In this document: positions 48,301-56,092 of the stretch, piece after piece
Layout of the letters: each line of letters starts with the position of its first letter
Position numbering within the stretch: position 1 is the stretch's first letter
Assembly: GCF_030815095.1 (NCBI RefSeq)
Contig: NZ_JAUSWF010000006.1
Coordinates: forward strand, 62,001 to 126,000
Reading direction: 5' to 3'
Origin: Aedoeadaptatus ivorii
Lineage (GTDB): Bacteria > Bacillota > Clostridia > Tissierellales > Peptoniphilaceae
Length of the DNA stretch: 64,000 nucleotides
The notes under the pieces: model-generated
The model's database searches: none
Told to the model about the DNA's origin: nothing
The model's input: only the letters and a program-made list of their open reading frames with translations
Position numbers and translations under genes: made by a program

Positions 48301-48702
48301 ATGTTAGACAAAGAAAAATATATTTATGTTAAAGGTAAAAAGATATATGTCTCTGATGAAGTGTATAGAGCATATAAAAAAGAGCTTAATCATGAAGCTC
48401 ATTTGAAAAGATTAGATAGAAAGCATAAGGTGTTTCATTTTGGAGATTATAATATAAGTGTTGTAGATATTGCAGATAATACAGTTGATGTTGAAAAAAT
48501 CATTGAAACCAAAATGCGTATAGAAGATTTGTATCGTGCATTAGACAGTCTAAATGACGAAGAGAGAAACCTAATTAAATCACTGTATTTTGAGGATAAA
48601 ACTCTCACAGAAGTTGCAAAGAAAGAAGATACAAATCCGATGAAAATCAGTAGATTAAGAAATAAGGTTTTAGAGAAACTGAGAAAACTTTTGGATAGGT
48701 AA
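48301..48702 (+). CDS. Sigma-70 region 4-like ICE protein
   Basis: 133 residues. The C-terminal half has a sigma region 4 helix-turn-helix (LNDEERNLIKSLYFEDKTLTEVAKKEDTNPMKISRLRNKVLEKLRKLL); region 2 is absent. The N-terminal part (KYIYVKGKKIYVSDEVYRAYKKELNHE) is typical of small ICE regulators next to serine recombinases. Probably a transcription activator of the recombination genes. Ribosome site AAAAGGAGG (48281-48289). Flanked by terminators on both sides. Confidence 0.85.
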   Translation: MLDKEKYIYVKGKKIYVSDEVYRAYKKELNHEAHLKRLDRKHKVFHFGDYNISVVDIADNTVDVEKIIETKMRIEDLYRALDSLNDEERNLIKSLYFEDKTLTEVAKKEDTNPMKISRLRNKVLEKLRKLLDR

Positions 48703-48709
48703 ATCAACT

Positions 48710-48746
48710 AGAGGGCAGGGGAAAATATCTCTGTCCTCTATTTTTT
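48710..48746 (+). terminator. Terminator after the sigma-like gene
   Basis: AGAGGGCAGGG (48710-48720) pairs with CTCTGTCCTCT (48729-48739), then six T residues. Confidence 0.9.
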
Positions 48747-48799
48747 AAAAATTTTTCAAAAAAATATTCAAAAAAGTGTTAAAAATTGTCCTGAAAGTA

Positions 48800-49165
48800 A
48801 GGTTTATATATAGAGGGACTTTTATACCTCGTTATATATAGATTTGAACCTTGACAACTGAATAGACCAAGACAGGACATTAACCATTTGTGGAGCTTTA
48901 TAATTTCTTCGCCAAGACTTTTCTGCTGATAAGGATTTCGGCTTAAATAAATACTCTAGTTAAAAGAAGGATAAAAGAAAACGAGCGACAAAAAGAAATT
49001 ATATATTCAGCCTAGGAAACTGATGCATTGAAGCAAATGGGGATAATGATACTTCTACAGTTGTTGCCGGCTCATCTTGAAAAGGGGCGGTGGTGAAATT
49101 CCAATGTCGTGGCCTACACGCCTGTTAATGTCAAAAAACTTAAAAATATTGAAGATAAGGAGAAG
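48800..49165 (+). ncRNA. Long structured leader before the recombinase genes
   Basis: About 370 gene-free bases between the sigma-like terminator and a 55-residue gene. They begin with a hairpin (TATATATAGAGG...CCTCGTTATATATA, about 48806-48842) and include TTGACAACTGAATA. From 49010 to 49130 the sequence is clearly less AT-rich than its surroundings, with short stems such as CGTG-GCCTA-CACG. Similar leaders occur, to my recollection, in clostridial ICEs. A regulatory RNA is inferred only from composition and position. Confidence 0.4.
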
Positions 49166-49170
49166 ATATT

Positions 49171-49338
49171 ATGTGTGATGAACATAATATAAATACAGAA
49201 ATGAAAACAGATAAAAAAGATAAACAGATGATAAATCAAATTGATGGTTGGAATATAGAAGTTAAATTTAATGAAAATGGATTTAGCTTAGAAAATTTAG
49301 TAGAGGAATACATCAAAGAAAAATTTTCTGTCTATTAG
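49171..49338 (+). CDS. Small conserved-type ICE protein
   Basis: 55 residues behind AAGGAGAAG: a hydrophilic N-terminus (MCDEHNINTEMKTDKKDKQ), then INQIDGWNIEVKFNENGFSLENLVEEYIKEKF. The last codons overlap a 10-bp inverted repeat (ATTTTCTGTC/GACAGAAAAT, 49322-49353). Small proteins of this kind often precede the serine recombinase of clostridial ICEs; function unknown, possibly a directionality or regulatory factor. Confidence 0.7.
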   Translation: MCDEHNINTEMKTDKKDKQMINQIDGWNIEVKFNENGFSLENLVEEYIKEKFSVY

Positions 49339-49436
49339 GGGCTGACAGAAAATATAAGGAGCGTTATAATATTTTTGTGGAAGCCTAGCCTTGGTTCGAT
49401 TTATTGTATGTAAATTGAATTAAAGGAGGCTTTTTT

Positions 49437-51155
49437 ATGTTTAAAAACAATTTAGCAAAAGAAAATTTGGCAGTTATGTATTTAAGATTATCAAAAGAAG
49501 ATGGCGAAAAAACAGAAAGTAACTCTATATCTAATCAAAGAGAAATTATAAACTCTTATGCAAGAAAAAATCAAATTACAATTGTCAAAGAGTATGTGGA
49601 TGATGGGTATTCAGGTGCAAATTTTGATCGTCCCAATTTTAAAGAAATGATAAAGGCTGCCTATGATAGAAAGTTCAATACAATTATTGTAAAGGACTTA
49701 TCAAGATTCGGAAGAGATTATATAGAAGCTGGAAAATATATTCAAAGAATATTTCCGGAAAACGGTATAAGATTTATATCAGTAAATGACAATTACGATA
49801 GTAAAAGTGCAGATATAAACGATACACACCTTATACTTCCTATAAAAAACTTCATCAATGACAGTTATTGCCGAGATATTTCCAATAAGGTAAAAAGCTC
49901 TCAAAAGATAAAAAGAGAAAAAGGAGACTTTATCAGTGCTTTTGCACCTTATGGATATAAAAAGTCTGAGGAGAATAAAAACAAGTTAGTGATTGATAAA
50001 GAGATATCAGATATTATCAAAAATATATTTGATATGAAACTCTTGGGATATTCCTCAAAGGCAATTGCAGATGAACTAAATCATTTAGGAGTTTTAACTC
50101 CAAGAAAATATAAAGAAAGTCAAGGATTTAAGTGTAATGGATTTCAAAACACAAAAGGTGGAACCTGGTCAGCAAAGACAGTAAATAGAATTATAGAAAA
50201 TGAAGTATATATTGGAAATACCTTACAAGGAAAGAGTGTTACTTTAAGTTACAAAAATAAAAAGCAGATAGAAAAAGAGAAAGAAGAATGGATAAGAGTA
50301 GAAAATACCCATGAAGCAATTATAAGTAAAGAAGTTTTTACTATTGCAAATACTATGTTAAAAAGAGATTTGAATAATTCTCGTGGAAAGGACAAAATTG
50401 ATATTTTTACAGGAATGCTTTTTTGTAAAGAATGTGGAAGTTCTTTGATTAGAAGGACTGTAAAGTATAAAAAAAGAGAAGAGATATTCTATATCTGTTC
50501 AAAGTACAACAAGGAAAAATCTTGCACAAGACACAGCATAAAAGAAGAAACCTTGATAAAAGCAGTATCTAAAATAATGAAGTCCTACATTGAATTTAAT
50601 GAAAATCTATATTCTAAAGTTCAGCGTATAGATATAAATAAAAATTTGAAAGACAATCAAATTCCTATACTAAAACGAGAAAAAGCGATGACAGAAGAAC
50701 TCTTATCTTCTCTATACCTTGACCTAAAAGAAGATGTTATTAGTAAAGAAGAATATCAACTTTTTAGAAAAAACTATACAGAGAAATTGACTAAATTAGA
50801 TGAAAGTATCGAGTATAGATTAAAAAAACAGGAAGATACTAAGGAGAAGATTGATAAAAATAAGAGTTGGATCATCGACATTAACAAGTATAAAAATTTA
50901 TCTGAAATAGATAGATTGTCTGTTGTGATGCTTATTGATAAAATTTTTATTTCTGAAGATAAGACGATAGATGTTAGGTTTAATCATACTGAAGAATTGT
51001 CTTTACTTGAAGAAATGACAAAAATGGATAAGTCTGACATTAAAGCCAACACTATAAAAAAGAAAAGTATCGATAAAAGCAGGAAGTCAAAAACTATACC
51101 CACTGTTATGAATAAAAGTCTTGTAAGCGCTGAAAGTGAGGTATGCTGTGGCTAG
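49437..51155 (+). CDS. Large serine recombinase 1
   Basis: 572 residues. Catalytic Ser19 in MYLRLSKED, resolvase motifs VDDGYSGANFDRPNF and IIVKDLSRFGRDY, a recombinase domain (SSKAIADELNHLGVLTPR...) and a zinc ribbon (CKECGSS with CSKYNKEKSC), then a coiled coil. Full length for the TnpX/TndX type. Ribosome site AAAGGAGG. Probably acts with the next two genes in ICE excision and integration. Confidence 0.93.
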   Translation: MFKNNLAKENLAVMYLRLSKEDGEKTESNSISNQREIINSYARKNQITIVKEYVDDGYSGANFDRPNFKEMIKAAYDRKFNTIIVKDLSRFGRDYIEAGKYIQRIFPENGIRFISVNDNYDSKSADINDTHLILPIKNFINDSYCRDISNKVKSSQKIKREKGDFISAFAPYGYKKSEENKNKLVIDKEISDIIKNIFDMKLLGYSSKAIADELNHLGVLTPRKYKESQGFKCNGFQNTKGGTWSAKTVNRIIENEVYIGNTLQGKSVTLSYKNKKQIEKEKEEWIRVENTHEAIISKEVFTIANTMLKRDLNNSRGKDKIDIFTGMLFCKECGSSLIRRTVKYKKREEIFYICSKYNKEKSCTRHSIKEETLIKAVSKIMKSYIEFNENLYSKVQRIDINKNLKDNQIPILKREKAMTEELLSSLYLDLKEDVISKEEYQLFRKNYTEKLTKLDESIEYRLKKQEDTKEKIDKNKSWIIDINKYKNLSEIDRLSVVMLIDKIFISEDKTIDVRFNHTEELSLLEEMTKMDKSDIKANTIKKKSIDKSRKSKTIPTVMNKSLVSAESEVCCG

Positions 51156-52890
51156 AACAAAAAATAGGCATATATCACAATCAGGAACAGAAGTTGGAAA
51201 AGTGATTGAAAAAATATACATTGCCGGTATTTATGCTAGATTATCACAGGAAAGAAAGGAAGCTTACAGGGATAAAAGTAATTCACTTGAAATGCAGGAA
51301 GAACTCTGTATAAATGCTGCAAAAGAAAAAGATATAAAGATTTTAAGAGTATACAAGGACTATGAGTATTCTGGAACAAATTTTAAAAGACCTGCATTTA
51401 TTGAAATGATGGAAGATATCCGAACAGGTAGGATAAATTGTATCATAGTAAAAGATATGTCAAGGTTTGGTAGAGAGTATTTAGAAATCGCAAACTATAT
51501 CGAAAAAGTATTTCCATTTTTGGGAGTTCGATTTATTTCCGTAAATGATAATCTTGATACTAAAGACGGTATAAAATCAGATCAGAGTTATGAAATAGCA
51601 ATAAAAAATATCTTCAATGATTTATACGCAAAAGATATTTCAAAGAAAATAAAAGCATCTAAAGAAATAAAAATGAAACAAGGGTCTTTTATAGGAGCGA
51701 TGGCTCCGTATGGCTATAAGGTTGATAAAATTGATGGAAAAAGAGTTCTGGTGATGGACGAAAAGGCAGCAGATGTAGTAAGACTTATCTTTTATATGGC
51801 AAGTCAAGGTAAATCCAATATGCAAATAGCAAGAGAATTGACTAAAACATATACGACACCTGATGAATATAAAAGAACAGGTAAAATTTTTAAGGATAAA
51901 GAAGATACAAAACAATGGGATATTTCTTATATATCAAAAATGCTTTCTGATGAAGTATATATTGGGAATTTGATTCAAAGAGTATACTCAAATAGACATG
52001 ATCCAAGTAGGAAAAGTAAGTTTCGTGATAAAGAAGAGTGGATTATAACAGAGAACACCCACGAAGGTTTAATAGACAAAACTACATTTGAAAATATCAG
52101 AGAGATAAAGGAGAAAAAACAAAACTATCTACCTTACCATTCACTGAAAAACATAATAAAAGACGGAAAAGAAAATGTTGGAGTAAAAATTCAAAGAGAT
52201 CATAAAAAAGAAGGAAAGTATGACGACCTCATACAGTGCAGTGTTTGTGGCAGATATTTGAAAAAACAATATGGACCACGAGGACTGAAATATCATGATG
52301 AGATTTGCTATTGTTATTATTGTAAAGGTGGAGATAGATTAAACTTAGAAAAATCTCATGTAAGAATATACGAAACAGACCTAGATAAAATTTTAGTAGA
52401 TACCTTAAAAAGACTGGTTTCAAGCTTTTATAAAAAGGATAAAAGATTACGACTAAAAATATATTTAGAAAATATAAGTACTGAAAAGATAAATCAAGTT
52501 TCTCTAAAAACAGATGTAAATAATAAAAAGATTGCTTCTCTTAGGATCAATCTACAAGAACAATATGAAAACTATGTTAAAGGAGAGGTTCTTTTAAGTG
52601 ATTTTAAAATAGAAAGTAAAAAAATAAATAATCAAATAAAAACCTTAAAAAATGAATTAAAAGTTTTTGCTGAAAGAATAAGAAATATAAAAAAGAAAAA
52701 AAGAGAAATTATAGAATTTATAGATGTACTATTTTGCTGCTTGGATGCTAAAAGCATAGAAGTTGATAAAGAATTGGTCGATACATTAATTAGTCATATA
52801 GAAATATCAGAGTATAAGCAGGTTACCATATATTTTAAGTTTAAACTTGATAAAGATGTGGGAAAGCAGTTGGAGGTAGAGCATGAATAA
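51148..52890 (+). CDS. Large serine recombinase 2
   Basis: 580 residues from GTG 51148, six bases after GAGG; an in-frame GTG at 51136 is the alternative. Catalytic Ser in IYARLSQER, DYEYSGTNFKRPAF, IIVKDMSRFGREY, a recombinase domain and a Cys-rich zinc ribbon (CSVCGRYLKK, then CYCYYC). It overlaps recombinase 1 and recombinase 3 by 8 bases each, so the three are translated together. Confidence 0.92.
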   Translation: MARTKNRHISQSGTEVGKVIEKIYIAGIYARLSQERKEAYRDKSNSLEMQEELCINAAKEKDIKILRVYKDYEYSGTNFKRPAFIEMMEDIRTGRINCIIVKDMSRFGREYLEIANYIEKVFPFLGVRFISVNDNLDTKDGIKSDQSYEIAIKNIFNDLYAKDISKKIKASKEIKMKQGSFIGAMAPYGYKVDKIDGKRVLVMDEKAADVVRLIFYMASQGKSNMQIARELTKTYTTPDEYKRTGKIFKDKEDTKQWDISYISKMLSDEVYIGNLIQRVYSNRHDPSRKSKFRDKEEWIITENTHEGLIDKTTFENIREIKEKKQNYLPYHSLKNIIKDGKENVGVKIQRDHKKEGKYDDLIQCSVCGRYLKKQYGPRGLKYHDEICYCYYCKGGDRLNLEKSHVRIYETDLDKILVDTLKRLVSSFYKKDKRLRLKIYLENISTEKINQVSLKTDVNNKKIASLRINLQEQYENYVKGEVLLSDFKIESKKINNQIKTLKNELKVFAERIRNIKKKKREIIEFIDVLFCCLDAKSIEVDKELVDTLISHIEISEYKQVTIYFKFKLDKDVGKQLEVEHE

Positions 52891-54403
52891 GATAGCTATA
52901 TATTTAAGACTTTCTGAAGAAGATTATCACAAAGTGGATGAAAGTGAAAGTATAGCAAATCAAAGAGATTATATAAAAAGCTACATTGAAAATGAAACAT
53001 CTTTAAAAAGTTGTGAAATAGAAGAATATGTAGATGATGGATATTCTGCTACTAATACAAATAGACCTTCCTTTTTAAGGCTTATTGAGGATATAAAGAG
53101 TGGTAAAGTGGGAACTATAATTGTAAAAGATATGTCTAGGTTTTCAAGAGATTATATTTTGCTTGGGGATTACTTAAGCAATATATTACCATTTCTAAAA
53201 ATACGATTTATTGCTATTAATGACAACTATGATTCTTTAAAAGAACAAGGTAATGGCTTAGATACAGATACACAGTTTAAGACATTGTATTATGATTTAT
53301 TCAGTAAGGAATTATCTGAAAAGGTAAGAGGTTCTATTAGGCAAATTAAATCGCAGGGGAAAAATATAAATTGGGCAGCACCTTTTGGATATATTAAAGA
53401 TCCAAAAGATAAACATAGTATCATCATTGATGAAAAAACAGCTTTTATAGTTAAAGAAGCTTTTGATTTATTGCTAAAAGGATATTCGTGTATTCAAGTG
53501 GCTAATATATTTAATGAAAAAGGTTATATTACACGCTCTGAACGAAAAGAAGAACTGAAACTTTCTGATTATACTGGAAATTTAATTACCGGAAGTGAAG
53601 TAAAGAAAAGAGTTTGGACAAATGCAGCTATCTCACAGATTACAAGGAACGAACTATATACAGGAGATTATGTATATAATAAATTCAAAGAAACAAAAAT
53701 AGGTGGAAGAAAAAGAATTTTACTTCCTGAAGATGAGTGGAAAATACTTCCAAATACCCATGAATCTATTATTTCCAGAGAAGTGTTTGATAAGGTTAAG
53801 AAAATAAAAGAAAAACGAAGTTTTGGGGGATATACAGGAAACAAAAATCGTTCTATTTTTTCTGATAAGATTTTTTGTAAAGAATGTGGTAGACATATGA
53901 GTTTACGATGTGACAGTAGACAAAAGAAGAATTCTGATAAAATATACAAGTATAAGATTTATTATTGTAATTTATGTAAAGCTGAGAAAACACCAAACAA
54001 TATCAAAGAGAAAGATATTATTGAACTTATAAAACCTAAATTAAAAGGTTTTAAGATTCAAAACACATTAAATAAAGAGAAAGTTATAGAACACAAGAAT
54101 GTAAAAGAAGAGATTTTAAAGGAAATATCCATATTAAACAGCAATTTACAAATCATCTATGAAAACTATAAAAAGAAAAATATTTCGAAAGAGGAGTATC
54201 TAAAGGAAAAAACTTTTATCAAAGATAAAAAGATATTATTGGAGAGTAAGTTGGAAGAATTGAAGTCAGAGAAGATTGATTCAAGGAAAGAAATGGATAT
54301 TACAGTCTTAGACGAAGAAAGTTTATTGAAGGCTTATTTAGACAATAAAATTGATAAGATAATTGTATCAAGAAGTGGAGAAATAGAAATTGTAGAAATA
54401 TAG
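52883..54403 (+). CDS. Large serine recombinase 3
   Basis: 506 residues. Catalytic Ser in IYLRLSEED, VDDGYSATNTNRPSF, IIVKDMSRFSRDY, a recombinase domain, zinc ribbon (CKECGRHM with CNLCKAEK) and coiled coil. Ribosome site TTGGAGGTAGAGC lies inside recombinase 2. All catalytic motifs look intact in all three paralogues, so none is an obvious relic. Confidence 0.93.
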   Translation: MNKIAIYLRLSEEDYHKVDESESIANQRDYIKSYIENETSLKSCEIEEYVDDGYSATNTNRPSFLRLIEDIKSGKVGTIIVKDMSRFSRDYILLGDYLSNILPFLKIRFIAINDNYDSLKEQGNGLDTDTQFKTLYYDLFSKELSEKVRGSIRQIKSQGKNINWAAPFGYIKDPKDKHSIIIDEKTAFIVKEAFDLLLKGYSCIQVANIFNEKGYITRSERKEELKLSDYTGNLITGSEVKKRVWTNAAISQITRNELYTGDYVYNKFKETKIGGRKRILLPEDEWKILPNTHESIISREVFDKVKKIKEKRSFGGYTGNKNRSIFSDKIFCKECGRHMSLRCDSRQKKNSDKIYKYKIYYCNLCKAEKTPNNIKEKDIIELIKPKLKGFKIQNTLNKEKVIEHKNVKEEILKEISILNSNLQIIYENYKKKNISKEEYLKEKTFIKDKKILLESKLEELKSEKIDSRKEMDITVLDEESLLKAYLDNKIDKIIVSRSGEIEIVEI

Positions 54404-54421
54404 ATGGATAGTATTAAAAGT

Positions 54422-54516
54422 AACTCATAATCTCGCCAACTTTAATTTTAATACGCCAAAATGTAAATAATGACGAGAAAATTTGCGGAAATAAATAGTA
54501 CTGTTTACTATGAGTT
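54422..54516. repeat. Nested inverted and direct repeats beside recombinase 3
   Basis: Outer arms AACTCATA (54422-54429) and TATGAGTT (54509-54516); inner arms TCTCG (54431-54435) and CGAGA (54474-54478); direct CGCCAA copies at 54434 and 54454, exactly 20 bases apart. A protein-binding array for a recombinase or regulator is possible. Confidence 0.55.
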
Positions 54517-54592
54517 GATAGGGTAAATATTTAGGAACAAACAAAAAAATGATATAATTATAGTTAAAATGAGATATTGTGAGGTGATTTTT

Positions 54593-55396
54593 GTGTCTAA
54601 AATAAATGTGGAAGGATCAGAAATTAGCATTATTGCCATAGATAATAGAGATTATATTTCTTTAACCGACATGGTTAGAAATGTTGAAAATGGTGTGGCA
54701 CTGATAGAAAAATGGCTAAGGAATAAAAATACAATTGAATTTTTAGGAATATGGGAAGAAATGTATAATGCGAATTTTAATTCCACCGAATTCGAGGGAA
54801 TTAAAAATGAAGCAGGTTTTAATCGTTTTATTTTATCGGTTAAACAATGGGTCAATAAGACGAATTCTATCGGAATTATTGCCAAAGCAGGAAGATATGG
54901 TGGAACATATGCACATAAAGACATAGCTTTTGAATTTGCGTCGTGGGTATCACCTTATTTTAAGCTCTATCTTATTAAAGAGTTTGAGCGCTTAAAAGAA
55001 GAAGAACAAAAACAATTAGGTTGGGATATCAAGAGGAATTTAGCTAAGATAAATTACAAAATTCATACAGATGCAATTAAGAATAATCTTGTCCCTGAAA
55101 AATTATCAAAGGAAAGAATAAACTATATCTATGCAAGTGAAGCAGATATATTAAATGTAGCTTTGTTTGGAATGACAGCAAAAGAATGGCGTGAAAGTAA
55201 TCCGGAGTTAAAAGGAAATATGAGAGACTATGCTGATATATCACAATTAGTGTGTTTATCAAATCTTGAGAACTTAAATGCTGTTTTTATAAATGAGGGA
55301 ATGGATGCAACTGAAAGGATAGAAAAATTAAATGCAATTGCTATTGAACAAATGAGGATTCTAACAGAAAGTGAACGTATAAAAAAGTTAAAATAA
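54593..55396 (+). CDS. KilA-N domain protein
   Basis: 267 residues from GTG 54593 behind GAGGTG; an ATG 24 bases upstream is possible. The KilA-N core is at about 15-130 (DYISLTDMVRNVENGVALIEKWLRNKNTIEFLGIWE, AGRYGGTYAHKDIAFEFASWVSPYFKLYLIKEF). The C-terminal part (about 150-260) has NYIYASEADILNVALFGMTAKEWRE. KilA-N is a DNA-binding domain known from phage and viral proteins. It is the last ICE gene before the junction, possibly regulatory or an addiction/entry factor; function is open. A TATAAT at 54553-54558 may serve as its -10. Confidence 0.85.
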   Translation: MSKINVEGSEISIIAIDNRDYISLTDMVRNVENGVALIEKWLRNKNTIEFLGIWEEMYNANFNSTEFEGIKNEAGFNRFILSVKQWVNKTNSIGIIAKAGRYGGTYAHKDIAFEFASWVSPYFKLYLIKEFERLKEEEQKQLGWDIKRNLAKINYKIHTDAIKNNLVPEKLSKERINYIYASEADILNVALFGMTAKEWRESNPELKGNMRDYADISQLVCLSNLENLNAVFINEGMDATERIEKLNAIAIEQMRILTESERIKKLK

Positions 55397-55409
55397 AAGT
55401 TTTGTATAT

Positions 55410-55440
55410 AAATTAGGCGATAGAAATATCGTCTAATTTT
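55410..55440 (+). terminator. Terminator at the ICE right end
   Basis: AAATTAGGCGATA (55410-55422) pairs with TATCGTCTAATTT (55427-55439) around GAAA, with one G-U pair. It protects the host side from ICE transcription. It ends about 25 bases before the junction. Confidence 0.85.
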
Positions 55441-55457
55441 ATGTAACAATTGCTTGA

Positions 55458-55470
55458 CATTGTAGGGAAA
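55458..55470. other. ICE right attachment junction (attR)
   Basis: AT-rich ICE sequence changes to GC-rich DNA here. From 55466 the frame reads GKSTLLNLLALLDTPTAG, the middle of an ABC ATPase Walker A, with an in-frame TAG at 55463-55465 on the ICE side. The crossover therefore lies at or within a few bases of 55466. The exact core dinucleotide needs the left end or an empty site. Confidence 0.8.
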
Positions 55471-56092
55471 ATCCACCCTCTTAAATCTCCTCGCCCTCTT
55501 GGATACTCCCACCGCGGGCACCATCCTCTTAAAGGACAAAGACCTCGCCCGCATTCCCGAAAAGGAGATGGCGAAATTCCGCCGGGAAAACTTGGGCTTT
55601 GTGTTCCAGGACTTTCACCTGCTCGATACCTTTACCGTAAAAGAAAACATACTCCTGCCCCTGGTGCTTCGCGAAGAAGCGCCGCGGCAGATGGAAGAAA
55701 AACTCGCGCCCCTCGCGCGGCGTTTGGGAATTGCGGATCTGTTGGACAAATACCCCTACGAGATCTCGGGCGGGCAGCAACAGCGTGCCGCCATCTGCCG
55801 GGCGCTCGTCACCGAACCCGAGATCCTGCTCGCCGACGAGCCCACCGGTGCGCTGGATTCCCACGCGTCTCGCGAACTGCTGGAGACCTTCGAGGAAATC
55901 CACGCCGCGGGGCAGACCATCCTGATGGTCACCCACTCCGTCAAGGCGGCATCCCGCGCCAAGCGCGTGCTCTTTATCCGCGACGGCGTCATCTTCCATC
56001 AATTATATAAGGGCAATGCGACCAATTTTGAAGCGGAAGAACGGATCGCCGCCACCATGCAGATGCTGGGGAGGGGATCGAGAGATGTTTAA
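55466..56092 (+). pseudogene. BceA-type ABC ATPase, 5' part removed by ICE insertion
   Basis: The frame keeps GKSTLL of Walker A, Q-loop GFVFQDFHLLDTFTVKENILLPLVL, signature ISGGQQQRAAICRAL, Walker B ILLADEPTGALD and the switch His in VTHSVKAA, but lacks about the first 40 residues (strand 1 and the P-loop start). An in-frame stop precedes it, and no good start exists; the TTG at 55499 would lose the P-loop. The gene should be whole when the ICE excises. Its end overlaps the permease start (ATGTTTAA), as in bceAB operons. Confidence 0.9.

Noticed and set aside
55400..55500. tRNA gene as the attachment site
   Set aside because: No tRNA-like cloverleaf is present; the flank is clearly the ABC ATPase reading frame.
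55450..56010. 186-residue Arg/Pro-rich frame
   Set aside because: It is an out-of-frame reading of the split BceA-type gene; composition is typical of a shifted GC-rich frame.
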